Notes under the pieces: model-generated
What the model was told of the DNA's origin: nothing
Seen by the model: only the letters and a program-made list of their open reading frames with translations
Databases searched by the model: none
In this document: positions 44,709 to 54,357 of the stretch, in pieces
Numbering within the stretch: position 1 is the stretch's first letter
Layout of the letters: the number at the start of each line of letters is the position of its first letter
Program-made: the position numbers and the translations under genes
Source of the DNA: Cytophagales bacterium
GTDB lineage: Bacteria; Bacteroidota; Bacteroidia; Cytophagales; Bernardetiaceae
Reading direction: 5' to 3'
Assembly: GCA_013299045.1 (NCBI GenBank)
Contig: JAAFJX010000021.1
Location: forward strand, 1 to 64,000
Length of the DNA: 64,000 nucleotides

Positions 44709-45168
44709 TAGTCGTCTCTTAAAAAGTTGGCATATGGACAAGCACATTAATTGATTTATCTGCTTTAGGAACACTGTCATAATTTTGGGTGGCTTTTTCT
44801 CTCTACTTTTTGCCTTGATGCAGAACTAAAGCGCGAGCTGAAAGTTCCGACCGTAGGGCATGGCAAAAACATCAAGCCTCGCAAAAGGCCAATTTAGATG
44901 AAAAAAACAGGCTTTTTTCATCTAAACCAGCGAATGACTTTTCCTTTGATTCGGTGCTTTTGCAAAACATGATTGCACAGAAAATCTCACCCTCTGACCT
45001 TTGAGCCATTCGCTTTTGTCTGATGCGAGGCAGTACAGGACGTAAAAAGCCCTTGAGGTTTTACCAGTTATCTGACAAAATAGGCTAAAAACTAAGCTAT
45101 TTTAAAGTAGAAATGCTTATTTAATTTGCTGGTAATAAATATCTTAGATATATTTTAAGGGAAGACTA
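44709..45168 (+). repeat. Full-length interspersed element (copy A, 460 bp)
   Basis: The reference copy. The left terminal repeat TAGTCGTCTCTTAAAA (44709-44724) is the inverted match, 14 of 16, of the right TTTTAAGGGAAGACTA (45153-45168). Inside are GGGTGGCTTTTTCTCTC, CCTTGATGC, AAGCCTCGCAAAAGGCC, a perfect 14-bp hairpin (44893-44906 with 44913-44926), GCCATTCGCTTTTGTCTGA (45005-45023) and an AT-rich right end. It has no open frame of note. A short inverted fragment of the right end lies just outside at about 44685-44708. The whole sits in the 616-bp gap 44599-45214. Confidence 0.85.
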
Positions 45169-45214
45169 GATATATTCTAGTGGACAAATACCTAAATGAT
45201 GCTTTTTTGATACG

Positions 45215-47245
45215 TCAGGGGACATTCTGAGGAGATGTATCTCCACACAAAGCATAGGCTTTTTGAGTAAAGAGGGCAGCGCTGTCTTTTTTGTTCAATT
45301 TAAGATAATTCTCACTTTGCGCCAAATATACTTTTCCGAGTTCTTGCTTGGCTTCGGTATAATCTGGCTGGCTTCGGAGTGCGCTTTCCAAATAGAGTGT
45401 GGCCATATTGTAGTCTTTATAGACCTTGGCGCTCAGCATACCAAGCTTGGTGTAGGGCTCTGGGTTTCGAGGGTCAAACTGCGCTGAGGCAGCGTAAGCC
45501 GCAAAGCAGGAGTCCTGCACGCCTAAATTTTCGTAAGCCTTTGCCAATGCCAGGAAGGCTTTGCTATTTTTAGATTCGTTCTTGACCCAGCCCATTGCTG
45601 CCCACTGTGCTGTGCGGTAGTCTTGGTTTTCTAAGGCTAAAACCGCTGCTTTCTGATACACAAGTGCATATTCAGGATAAATTTCGGCCGCCTTGCGGTA
45701 GTATGCAAGCGCCGCAACAGGGTCTTTTTTATAGTCAGCAGTGGCTATACCTAAATGATACCAGGCCGTGGCATAATAAGGGTGGAGCTTAACTGCTTTT
45801 TGGTAATGTATAATGGCTTTTTCGGCCAATTCAGTTTGTTTAGGGGCTTTTTGATAGGCCTTATAGAGTTCATAACCTAAATTGTTATGCAATTTGGCGC
45901 TGTTAGGTGCGGCTTTTATATCAGCCTCTAGCAAACTATAGTTATTAGACCAATCAGAGTTTCTGATGATGGTTTTTACAGAAAAACTCACCAGAAACAA
46001 TAACATGATAGCCCAGTTAATCGCAGCAGCGGTTTGGCGGCGCTTGTGCAGAGTGCGCCTCACATACATATATAAGCGCTGCAACAAAAAAACTAAAGCC
46101 ACACAAAATCCAAAAGACGGAATATACAAAAAACGTTCTGCCATTGGCACTCCCGCATTGATAAATACGTTGGAGGCCAGCAAAATAGTAGCCACAAAAA
46201 AGCAAAAGCAAAAGCTCAGGAGTTGCTTTTTACCAAAGTGTGTTACTGCATAGCCCGCACAGGCCAAAAATATTGTTCCGGAGAGGAGCGTGCGCCAGTC
46301 GTACCATACCAAAAGCGGAATTTGATTAAAGCTATAGTCGTGCGAAAGCGGGTGCGGACATATCAAAAGCAACATATAACGACCTATAATATAAAGAATC
46401 GTGCTGTATTTTTCCATGAGGCTGGCGTGTGCGAAAGGGTTATTGAGCACTTCGCTAATATGATTGCCTGTTTCGGGTACATAAATTGCAGATTTCAGCA
46501 TAATAGCATAGACAACCGTTACGCTCAAAAAAGGAATCATCGTAACAATAAACTCGCGCTTGCGGATATTCCCAAAAAAGTGTAGCACAAGCGGAACAAC
46601 TAATAAAAATGTGATGGCTGTTTCTTTGGCTAATAGCGAACAGAAATATAGAAAAGCGACCAAAGGCCAAGCCACTAGCTGTATCCATACTTTGCTGTGC
46701 AAAACCCGATAAGCTACGTGCAAAGCTAATAAAAAAAACAGCCAGCAGAGCAACTCGTCCCGTCCTTTGATGTTTGCGACCACCTCCGTATGAATGGGGT
46801 GCATCATAAAAAGCATCGTTGTAAAAAAGGGCATCCAATCGCTAAAGGGCTTTGTATAAGTTTCGCTGAACATGGAGCGCGTCAGGAGCAACAAAACAAG
46901 CCCAGTAAGGGCATATAAAAAAACGTTGATAGAGTGGCTTACGACGGGGTCTAGGCCAAAGTACTCATACTCAATAGCAAATGTAACCAAAGACAAAGGT
47001 CTGTAGCGCCCACCTTCTACGTTACCCTCAGCGTCTTCGTTCAAATAACCATAAAAAGCATCATGTACCACAATATCAATGACCCCATCAACCCCTTTTT
47101 TGGTATAGCGGTTTTTAGTAATAACGGCCTCATCGTCTTGCACATAGTCGTGCCAAATAGCATTTTCGTAAATGGCAAATACGAATAAAAAGACAAATAA
47201 AGCCTGTACGTACTCATTCCGTAAGAAATTGATAACTGCACGCAT
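45215..47245 (-). CDS. GT39-like polytopic membrane protein with C-terminal TPR repeats
   Basis: A 676-residue protein combining a multi-spanning membrane part (about 1-425, roughly eleven hydrophobic segments) with a soluble C-terminal TPR domain (about 430-670, repeated patterns such as AIIHYQKAVKLHPYYATAWYHLGIA and YYRKAAEIYPEYALVYQKAA). The luminal loop after helix 1 holds VQDDEAVITKNRY, the paired acidic residues expected of GT39/C-type glycosyltransferases, and LYIPSFGFCVAL also fits. Architecture is like the TMTC O-mannosyltransferases of animals and related bacterial proteins, so it may glycosylate exported proteins. ATG 47245 is used; a GTG at 47320 would add a basic extension. Confidence 0.8.
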   Translation of the reverse strand: MRAVINFLRNEYVQALFVFLFVFAIYENAIWHDYVQDDEAVITKNRYTKKGVDGVIDIVVHDAFYGYLNEDAEGNVEGGRYRPLSLVTFAIEYEYFGLDPVVSHSINVFLYALTGLVLLLLTRSMFSETYTKPFSDWMPFFTTMLFMMHPIHTEVVANIKGRDELLCWLFFLLALHVAYRVLHSKVWIQLVAWPLVAFLYFCSLLAKETAITFLLVVPLVLHFFGNIRKREFIVTMIPFLSVTVVYAIMLKSAIYVPETGNHISEVLNNPFAHASLMEKYSTILYIIGRYMLLLICPHPLSHDYSFNQIPLLVWYDWRTLLSGTIFLACAGYAVTHFGKKQLLSFCFCFFVATILLASNVFINAGVPMAERFLYIPSFGFCVALVFLLQRLYMYVRRTLHKRRQTAAAINWAIMLLFLVSFSVKTIIRNSDWSNNYSLLEADIKAAPNSAKLHNNLGYELYKAYQKAPKQTELAEKAIIHYQKAVKLHPYYATAWYHLGIATADYKKDPVAALAYYRKAAEIYPEYALVYQKAAVLALENQDYRTAQWAAMGWVKNESKNSKAFLALAKAYENLGVQDSCFAAYAASAQFDPRNPEPYTKLGMLSAKVYKDYNMATLYLESALRSQPDYTEAKQELGKVYLAQSENYLKLNKKDSAALFTQKAYALCGDTSPQNVP

Positions 47246-47521
47246 TGGTTTTATGGTAATTTGGTGAGTATGCTTTGAATAATGTTTGCGTCTTGGTGGT
47301 GCTTGCTTTTTGTGCCGCACGCCACCTACTCCACAATATAAAGCAAATTAGCGCTCTTTTTGTTTTTGATGTTACAAATATTCATAAAAAAACGACAAGT
47401 ACACTCTTTTGCCAGACAAACCGCTCATATTGTAGGATTTTTTTCTGAATATTTTTTCAGGACTAGCCGCAAGGGTTATGAGCCGCTTGCGCCAAGTAAA
47501 AGCTTGTAAAGCAATAAATAT

Positions 47522-47732
47522 CAATAGATGCAAGCTAAACTAAGAAGGATAGTTTACTTATTTTGGGAACACCTTGACAGCCTTTGATAGACTTCTCTTC
47601 TCTACTTTTTGCCTTGATGCAGCACTAAAGCGTAGGTTGAAAGTTCTAGGTCATAGCAAAAAAACCAAGCCTCGCAAAAGGCCAATTTAGATGAAAAATA
47701 ACTTTTTCATCTAAACCAGCGAATGGCTTTTT
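47522..47732 (+). repeat. Interspersed element copy E (left and middle part)
   Basis: It begins with CAATAGATGCAAGCTAA (47522-47538), shared in inverse with copy F. It then carries TCTCTACTTTTTGCC, CCTTGATGCAGCACTAAAGCG, AAGCCTCGCAAAAGGCC, the hairpin TTTAGATGAAAAA (47686-47698)/TTTTTCATCTAAA (47703-47715) and CAGCGAATGGCTTTTT, ending 10 bases from the sufB stop. The right half is missing. It occupies part of the 496-bp gap 47246-47741; the remainder has no recognisable feature. Confidence 0.78.
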
Positions 47733-47741
47733 GATGAACAA

Positions 47742-49184
47742 CTAACCCACGCTACCTTCTAAGCTGATTGCCAATAGTTTTTGGGCTTCTACCGCAAACT
47801 CCATGGGTAGCTTGCTCAATACTTCACGGCAATAACCATTAACGATGAGTGCTACGGCTTCTTCAGTAGGTATTCCGCGCTGGTTGCAGTAAAAAATTTG
47901 GTCTTCAGCAATTTTTGAGGTCGTTGCTTCATGCTCTACTTTCGCGCTTGGGTTTTCTACCTCAATGTAAGGGAAGGTATGTGCGCCACAGCGGTCGCCA
48001 ATGAGTAAAGAGTCGCATTGAGAAAAATTACGTGAATTTTCAGCGTTGCGCATCATCTTAACGAGTCCTCTGTAAGAATTTTGGCTATAACCAGCCGAAA
48101 TGCCTTTAGAAACAATGCGGCTACGGGTGTTCTTACCAATATGAATCATTTTTGTACCTGTGTCGGCTTGTTGCTTATTTTTAGTAATAGCCACCGAATA
48201 AAACTCACCAATAGAGTTATTGCCCTTGAGCACACAACTCGGATACTTCCATGTAATGGCTGAGCCTGTTTCAACTTGTGTCCAATAAATTTTGGAATTA
48301 TCGCCGAAGCAGAGACCGCGTTTCGTTACAAAATTATAAATACCACCTTTGCCGTCTTTGTCGCCCGGATACCAATTTTGTACCGTAGAATATTTGACCT
48401 CAGCGTTTGTATGCGCAAAAATTTCAACTACAGCAGCATGAAGTTGGTTTTCATCACGCATTGGGGCGGTACAGCCCTCCAAATAGCTCACGTAGGAAGA
48501 TTCTTCTGCCACAATGAGTGTCCTTTCAAACTGCCCAGTATTGGCTGTATTGATACGAAAATAAGTAGAAAGCTCCATAGGGCAGCGCACTCCCTTGGGA
48601 ATGTAGCAAAATGAACCATCACTGAAAACAGCCGCATTCAAGGCGCTAAAATAATTGTCCGAAACAGGCACTACCGAACCTAAATATTTTCTGATTAAGT
48701 CAGGATACTCTTTAACAGCCTCGCTCATAGAGCAGAATATAACACCCATTTCTTTGAGCTTGCCCTTGAAAGTGGTTGCCACGGATACACTATCCAGCAC
48801 GGCATCAACGGCTATGCCCGACAAACGCTGCTGCTCTACCAAAGGAATACCTAATTTTTTGAAGGTTTCCAGAATTTCTGGGTCTACCTCATCTAGGCTC
48901 TTGGGCGCAATTTTTTGCTTTGGTGCTGCATAATAAATAATATCTTGGTAGTCAATTTTGGCAATGAGTAAATTTGCCCACTCAGGAGGAGTCATTGTCT
49001 GCCATTTTCTAAAGGCTTTAAGCCGCCACTCCAGCATCCATTCAGGCTCATTCTTTTTGGCTGATATAAAGCGTACTGTGTCTTCTGTTAAGCCCTTAAC
49101 TGCCTGTTCTGTCTCAATATTACTCACAAAGCCATATTTGTATTCTGACTGAGTGAGGTCATCTAATATATCCTGGTCGCTCAT
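47742..49184 (-). CDS. sufB: Fe-S cluster assembly scaffold SufB
   Basis: A 480-residue SufB, the scaffold subunit of the SufBCD complex that builds Fe-S clusters. The C-terminal beta-helix core is intact: [82 protein letters not shown] and the [22 protein letters not shown] end. Length matches the family. sufC, sufD and sufS, which normally follow at once, are absent; the gene ends beside repeat copy E instead. A TATATTTG element lies 38 bases upstream of the ATG. Confidence 0.97.
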   Translation of the reverse strand: MSDQDILDDLTQSEYKYGFVSNIETEQAVKGLTEDTVRFISAKKNEPEWMLEWRLKAFRKWQTMTPPEWANLLIAKIDYQDIIYYAAPKQKIAPKSLDEVDPEILETFKKLGIPLVEQQRLSGIAVDAVLDSVSVATTFKGKLKEMGVIFCSMSEAVKEYPDLIRKYLGSVVPVSDNYFSALNAAVFSDGSFCYIPKGVRCPMELSTYFRINTANTGQFERTLIVAEESSYVSYLEGCTAPMRDENQLHAAVVEIFAHTNAEVKYSTVQNWYPGDKDGKGGIYNFVTKRGLCFGDNSKIYWTQVETGSAITWKYPSCVLKGNNSIGEFYSVAITKNKQQADTGTKMIHIGKNTRSRIVSKGISAGYSQNSYRGLVKMMRNAENSRNFSQCDSLLIGDRCGAHTFPYIEVENPSAKVEHEATTSKIAEDQIFYCNQRGIPTEEAVALIVNGYCREVLSKLPMEFAVEAQKLLAISLEGSVG

Positions 49185-49221
49185 AAAGAAGCCTTTTGGA
49201 GGTGTTTTGAATTGACTGCTG

Positions 49222-49229
49222 CAAATATA
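49222..49229 (-). promoter_or_regulatory. -7 promoter element for sufB
   Basis: TATATTTG on the minus strand, 37 bases before ATG 49184. Confidence 0.55.
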
Positions 49230-49371
49230 ACAAAACTTATTTAGATTTGTTCTAAGTAATTGCTTTTTTGTTTAAATCTTGTTGTATTTGATTCACCTTT
49301 TTTAAAAAAACTAGGCTCAATAAAGCAAATTTTATAGAATTACTGTATATTGCAGAGTTATCTTTAGCATA

Positions 49372-51513
49372 ATGCGCTTTTTCGGTCTGTTTTTACTTGG
49401 CTTACTTTGCCTAACTGCTCCTAAAGTTTTAGCTTCTGGCCTTGTGTTGGGTGCTGAACGGAGCTATATGGTAGGTAAAAACATGGGCATCTACATGGAC
49501 GAAAGCCGGACTATGGGTATAAAGGACGTGTCATCAATACAAAGCCGTTTTGTAGCTGCCAATGACGACGTTCCCTACCTTGGTATCAACAACAACATTT
49601 ACTGGCTAAAAATAGAGTTAGAGAAGCCTAAAGAAGCACCTAACGATTGGATTTTACTGCTAGACCACACTCAATTTAACTATGTAGATTTTTATTTAAA
49701 GACAGATTCGTCGGCGAATTGGCAAGAAGAAAAGATGAGTCGTTTGCGGCCTTTTCGTGAACGAATGCTGCCTTATCCTGGGTTTGCAGTAAAACTAGAT
49801 TTTTCTAAGCGCAACAAACAGCTTATTTTCATACGTATTGAGGGGCAGCGCCTCAAAGTAGTCCCTCTCTATGTTATCAGGCATAGTGAACAGGAAAAAC
49901 AGAATAACATAGAAAGCACTTGCTACGGACTCTATTTTGGAATACTGCTGGGACTTTTTCTATACAATGCCTTCTTGACTGTTACGCTGCGGGACAAATC
50001 CTATCTGTACTACACCTTGAGTATTCTCGTTACTTTCTTGATTTTTAGTAACATGAGTGGCAAAATGTGTCAGTATCTATTAGGCGATTTTGCTTATATA
50101 CAGCCTAGAGTCTTAGAAACCACTTCTGCTTTTCTAATTATTTTACCTATTTCTTTCACACAGACTTTTTTGAATATCAAGCAGCATATCAAATGGTTAG
50201 ATTACACCTATAGTACCATTAAGCTATTGACTATTGCAGCCTTACCACTTATTATGTTTTCGAATGACTTTTTTGTAGAAACACAATACTATTACTACAC
50301 ATTGTTGAGTATTCAAACACCACTTTTGCTTTATGCAGGTATAGCGCTTTGGTACAAAGGCGAGGACTATGCCAGATACTATGTTTTTGCATGGTTTGGC
50401 TATATCGTGGGCGGTACGCTCAATTTGCAACGGGATTTAGGCTTTTTACCCTACAGCTTTTGGACTACACACGGCGCTGAAATTGGCTCTGCTCTCGAAG
50501 CTGTGCTGCTCTCTTTGGCTTTGAGTTCACGCTATCAGCGTTTTCGTCAAGAAAAAGAAAAAGCGACTCAACACGCCCTAGCCGTACAAGAAGAAGCCAA
50601 TCGTTCTTTGGAACAGAAAGTAAACGAGCGAACCCTTGCTCTTAGCGAAGCCAATCAAGATTTATTGCAACTCAATGAAGAACTTGCCTCTACCTTGGAA
50701 ATAGTGAACGTTCAAAAAGATGAAATTGCGCATCAGCAAGAACAAATTGTTTCTAGCATCAACTATGCACAGCGGATTCAGAAGGCTATTTTGCCCACAC
50801 TAGATGAAATAGCGAGTCATTTTAAACACTTTTTTGTGCTCTTCAAACCCCGCGACGTGGTGAGTGGCGACTTTTACTATTGCCAACAAATACAGGGAAA
50901 CATCATTTTGGCTGTAATAGACTGCACGGGGCATGGTGTACCTGGTGCATTTATGAGCTTAGTTGCCAATGATTTGCTCAATGAAATAATTTTAGGTAGA
51001 GGTGTTACGGCTCCGCATTTGATAATTGCCAATTTACACAAGGCCGTCAGAAAAACGCTGCGTCAGGCCGACTCTAAAAACCATGATGGATTAGATTTAG
51101 TCCTACTTTCTGTTGATAAAAACAAACAATCTGTGGCCTTTGCTGGCGCAAAAAATCCACTTTATTATGTCCAGGATACAGTACTGCACATTATAAAAGG
51201 CGATAAGATGCCGGTTGGTGGTGAGCAACGCGAAAAGGAGCGCTTTTTTACGCAGCATGACCTACAGATTCAAGCGCCTACTACGTTTTATTTGGCTACA
51301 GACGGCTACCCCGACCAATTTGGTGGCCCCAAAGGACGTAAATTTTTAAGCAAAAACTTTAGAGAGTTGCTGCTAGAAGTGAGCCTAGAGCCTTTGGAAG
51401 AACAAAAAAAGATGTTGGACGAGCGCCTGGTTGCTTGGCAAAAAGGAGGCACTATGCCTCAAACAGATGATATTTTAGTAGTTGGTTTTAAGCTTGAATC
51501 CAATAATGCTTGA
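49372..51513 (+). CDS. 7TM-DISM sensor with SpoIIE/PP2C phosphatase domain (copy 1)
   Basis: A 713-residue membrane signalling protein. Order: signal peptide (~1-21), periplasmic 7TMR-DISM extracellular-2 domain (~40-170, with NNNIYWLKIELEKP and DWILLLDHTQFNYVDFYL), seven transmembrane helices (~185-385), a coiled coil (~390-480, EQKVNERTLALSEANQDLLQLNEEL), and a SpoIIE-type PP2C Ser/Thr phosphatase (~490-710, with FKPRDVVSGDFYY, VIDCTGHGVPGAFMSLVAND and LATDGYPDQFGG). Metal aspartates are present in SGDFYY, IDCTGHG and TDGYPDQ. An external ligand probably controls dephosphorylation of an anti-sigma or partner-switch protein. It has a nearly identical tandem neighbour. Confidence 0.93.
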   Translation: MRFFGLFLLGLLCLTAPKVLASGLVLGAERSYMVGKNMGIYMDESRTMGIKDVSSIQSRFVAANDDVPYLGINNNIYWLKIELEKPKEAPNDWILLLDHTQFNYVDFYLKTDSSANWQEEKMSRLRPFRERMLPYPGFAVKLDFSKRNKQLIFIRIEGQRLKVVPLYVIRHSEQEKQNNIESTCYGLYFGILLGLFLYNAFLTVTLRDKSYLYYTLSILVTFLIFSNMSGKMCQYLLGDFAYIQPRVLETTSAFLIILPISFTQTFLNIKQHIKWLDYTYSTIKLLTIAALPLIMFSNDFFVETQYYYYTLLSIQTPLLLYAGIALWYKGEDYARYYVFAWFGYIVGGTLNLQRDLGFLPYSFWTTHGAEIGSALEAVLLSLALSSRYQRFRQEKEKATQHALAVQEEANRSLEQKVNERTLALSEANQDLLQLNEELASTLEIVNVQKDEIAHQQEQIVSSINYAQRIQKAILPTLDEIASHFKHFFVLFKPRDVVSGDFYYCQQIQGNIILAVIDCTGHGVPGAFMSLVANDLLNEIILGRGVTAPHLIIANLHKAVRKTLRQADSKNHDGLDLVLLSVDKNKQSVAFAGAKNPLYYVQDTVLHIIKGDKMPVGGEQREKERFFTQHDLQIQAPTTFYLATDGYPDQFGGPKGRKFLSKNFRELLLEVSLEPLEEQKKMLDERLVAWQKGGTMPQTDDILVVGFKLESNNA

Positions 51514-51520
51514 GTTTTTA
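50596..51520 (+). repeat. 925-bp near-identical tract, copy 1 (paired with 52881-53805)
   Basis: Identical to 52881-53805 except for one synonymous change seen by eye (G at 50697, A at 52982). It covers the coiled coil and phosphatase domain and runs 7 bases beyond the stop, taking in ATGCTTGAGTTTTTA, which in copy 2 is the start of the Crp/Fnr gene. Upstream of 50596 the two genes differ at many positions. Confidence 0.9.
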
Positions 51521-51656
51521 TCACTTAGGGTAGCTTTTGGTCAAAAGCATCGTACTTCCCGTCTTCATCTTTGCAAAAAAAAAATATCTAAACTTATGAA
51601 ATAAATTTTATAGACTTCCTGTATATTGCATCATTATTTTGTTTGGATAAGTTTTT

Positions 51657-53798
51657 ATGCGCTTTTTTAGTCTATTTTTATTTGGTTTACTAAACCTCGT
51701 GGCCTTTGAGACGACGGCAAATACCTTGCTGTTGGGTAATGAGCAGCGTTACGTGGTAGGCAAAAACATGGGCATTTTTATAGATGAGAGCCGAACCATG
51801 CGCATAGAGGAGGTCGCAATTTTGCAAAATGGTTTTGTGCCGGCAACAGACGATGTGCCTAATCTGGGAGGCAATACCGATGTTTATTGGATAAAAGTTG
51901 TAATAGAAAAATCCGAAAATATCCACAACGATTGGATTCTACTTCTAGACCATTCCCAATACAATAGCCTAATTTTTTATAACCAAAGCGACTCTTCAAA
52001 TACTTGGAAAGAGCAAAAAATGAGCAATTTACGGCCTTTTAGAGAACGTGAGATGCCCTATCCGGGTTTTGCCATGCGGTTAGACTTTTCTCAAAAGAAC
52101 AAACAAATTGTTTTCATTCGTCTAGAAACCGAACGGCTTAAACTAGTGCCACTCTACGTCATAAGGCAAGGCGAGCAAGAAAAGCGAAATGCCGTAGAAA
52201 GTACTTGTTACGGCATTTATTTTGGAGTTTTATTGGGGCTTTTTTTATACAATGCCTTCTTGACGGCCACTCTGCGCGACAAGTCTTACCTATATTACAC
52301 CCTAAGTATCTTGGCTACTTTCTTGCTTTTCAGTAACATAAGTGGCAAGCTGAGCGAGTATATACTCGGCGACTGGGCTTTTATACAAAACAAGCTCATA
52401 GAGGTTAGTTCTGCATTTATTGTGTTTGTACCTCTTTCTTTTGCGCAGGTCTTTTTGGATTTTAGGCAGAATATAAGGTGGTTAGACATCATCTGCGACA
52501 TTCTCAAATGGACTGCCATTGCAGTACTGCCATTTGTTTTTATTTTTGACAATATCTATATAGAAACGCAGCTTATCTACTACACGCTTTTGAGCATTGA
52601 TACACCTATTTTGTTGTTTTCTGGCATCTATCTGTGGTACAAAGGAGAGGAGTATGCCAAATACTATGTTTTTGCATGGTTTGGCTATATCGTGGGCGGT
52701 ACGCTCAATTTGCAGCGTGATTTAGGCTCTCTGCCCTACAACTTTTGGACTACACATGGCGCTGAAATTGGTTCTGCTCTCGAAACTGTGCTGCTCTCTT
52801 TGGCTTTGAGTTCACGCTATCAGCGTTTTCGCCAAGAAAAAGAAAAAGCGACTCAGAATGCGCTTGCTATACAAGAGGAGGCCAATCGTTCTTTGGAACA
52901 GAAAGTAAACGAGCGAACCCTTGCTCTTAGCGAAGCCAATCAAGATTTATTGCAACTCAATGAAGAACTTGCCTCTACCTTAGAAATAGTGAACGTTCAA
53001 AAAGATGAAATTGCGCATCAGCAAGAACAAATTGTTTCTAGCATCAACTATGCACAGCGGATTCAGAAGGCTATTTTGCCCACACTAGATGAAATAGCGA
53101 GTCATTTTAAACACTTTTTTGTGCTCTTCAAACCCCGCGACGTGGTGAGTGGCGACTTTTACTATTGCCAACAAATACAGGGAAACATCATTTTGGCTGT
53201 AATAGACTGCACGGGGCATGGTGTACCTGGTGCATTTATGAGCTTAGTTGCCAATGATTTGCTCAATGAAATAATTTTAGGTAGAGGTGTTACGGCTCCG
53301 CATTTGATAATTGCCAATTTACACAAGGCCGTCAGAAAAACGCTGCGTCAGGCCGACTCTAAAAACCATGATGGATTAGATTTAGTCCTACTTTCTGTTG
53401 ATAAAAACAAACAATCTGTGGCCTTTGCTGGCGCAAAAAATCCACTTTATTATGTCCAGGATACAGTACTGCACATTATAAAAGGCGATAAGATGCCGGT
53501 TGGTGGTGAGCAACGCGAAAAGGAGCGCTTTTTTACGCAGCATGACCTACAGATTCAAGCGCCTACTACGTTTTATTTGGCTACAGACGGCTACCCCGAC
53601 CAATTTGGTGGCCCCAAAGGACGTAAATTTTTAAGCAAAAACTTTAGAGAGTTGCTGCTAGAAGTGAGCCTAGAGCCTTTGGAAGAACAAAAAAAGATGT
53701 TGGACGAGCGCCTGGTTGCTTGGCAAAAAGGAGGCACTATGCCTCAAACAGATGATATTTTAGTAGTTGGTTTTAAGCTTGAATCCAATAATGCTTGA
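51657..53798 (+). CDS. 7TM-DISM sensor with SpoIIE/PP2C phosphatase domain (copy 2)
   Basis: A tandem paralogue of the preceding gene, also 713 residues with the same architecture. The periplasmic sensor and first transmembrane helices differ clearly from copy 1 (for example DDVPNLGGNTDVYWIKVVIEKS against DDVPYLGINNNIYWLKIELEKP), so the two may sense different ligands. The coiled coil and phosphatase domain are the same amino-acid sequence. It therefore probably acts on the same target. The last 8 bases overlap the Crp/Fnr gene, suggesting translational coupling. Confidence 0.93.
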   Translation: MRFFSLFLFGLLNLVAFETTANTLLLGNEQRYVVGKNMGIFIDESRTMRIEEVAILQNGFVPATDDVPNLGGNTDVYWIKVVIEKSENIHNDWILLLDHSQYNSLIFYNQSDSSNTWKEQKMSNLRPFREREMPYPGFAMRLDFSQKNKQIVFIRLETERLKLVPLYVIRQGEQEKRNAVESTCYGIYFGVLLGLFLYNAFLTATLRDKSYLYYTLSILATFLLFSNISGKLSEYILGDWAFIQNKLIEVSSAFIVFVPLSFAQVFLDFRQNIRWLDIICDILKWTAIAVLPFVFIFDNIYIETQLIYYTLLSIDTPILLFSGIYLWYKGEEYAKYYVFAWFGYIVGGTLNLQRDLGSLPYNFWTTHGAEIGSALETVLLSLALSSRYQRFRQEKEKATQNALAIQEEANRSLEQKVNERTLALSEANQDLLQLNEELASTLEIVNVQKDEIAHQQEQIVSSINYAQRIQKAILPTLDEIASHFKHFFVLFKPRDVVSGDFYYCQQIQGNIILAVIDCTGHGVPGAFMSLVANDLLNEIILGRGVTAPHLIIANLHKAVRKTLRQADSKNHDGLDLVLLSVDKNKQSVAFAGAKNPLYYVQDTVLHIIKGDKMPVGGEQREKERFFTQHDLQIQAPTTFYLATDGYPDQFGGPKGRKFLSKNFRELLLEVSLEPLEEQKKMLDERLVAWQKGGTMPQTDDILVVGFKLESNNA

Positions 53799-53805
53799 GT
53801 TTTTA
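52881..53805 (+). repeat. 925-bp near-identical tract, copy 2 (paired with 50596-51520)
   Basis: Direct repeat 2285 bases downstream of copy 1. The tract ends inside the fifth codon of the Crp/Fnr gene. Confidence 0.9.
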
Positions 53806-54357
53806 GGAAATTTACAGAAAAAGCATCATCTTTCTGATGCTTGCATAGAAACCCTACTTTTCAAATGGAATAAATCTTTTTTGCTCAAAAGACATGAATT
53901 TTTGGTGCAGCCTGGCCAAATTGAAAACCACCTTTATTTTGTCCAAAAAGGAGCTATGCGGCTATTTTTTACTTATGATGCCGAAGAGGTCTGTGTAGGT
54001 TTTGCCTATCCAAACACCCTGATATGCGACTATCCGTCTTTTATTAAGCAAAACCCATCTGTTTATTTTACACAAGCCCTAGAAAAATGTGAGCTACTCG
54101 GCATACATCGCAAGGATTTTTATGATTGCCTTAGCGCTTTTCGGGAACTAGAAACCTGCTGGCGTGCGCTTACCGAAGAGGCTCTTTTGGGCAAGATACA
54201 ACGCGAAGTAGAAATGCTCGCTTATACGCCACTAGAGCGTTTTGAAAGACTTATGGCGCGTAGTCCTCATCTTTTTCAGCACGTGCCTCAAAAGTACATA
54301 GCCTCTTATTTGCGCATGAAGCCTGAAACACTGAGTAGGCTAAAGGCCAAGAACTAA
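53791..54357 (+). CDS. Crp/Fnr family transcriptional regulator
   Basis: A 188-residue regulator. Residues ~15-125 form a cyclic-nucleotide-binding-type jelly roll (HEFLVQPGQIENHLYFVQKGAMRLFF, then VCVGFAYPNTLICDYPSFI), lacking the standard cAMP-binding RxS motif. A dimer helix follows (EEALLGKIQREVEMLAYTPLERFERLM), then a short HTH (VPQKYIASYLRMKPETLSRLKAK), typical of Bacteroidota Crp/Fnr proteins. The ATG at 53791 overlaps the phosphatase stop by 8 bases and gives the family start MLEFL. Its effector is unknown; it is probably co-expressed with phosphatase copy 2. Confidence 0.87.
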   Translation: MLEFLGNLQKKHHLSDACIETLLFKWNKSFLLKRHEFLVQPGQIENHLYFVQKGAMRLFFTYDAEEVCVGFAYPNTLICDYPSFIKQNPSVYFTQALEKCELLGIHRKDFYDCLSAFRELETCWRALTEEALLGKIQREVEMLAYTPLERFERLMARSPHLFQHVPQKYIASYLRMKPETLSRLKAKN

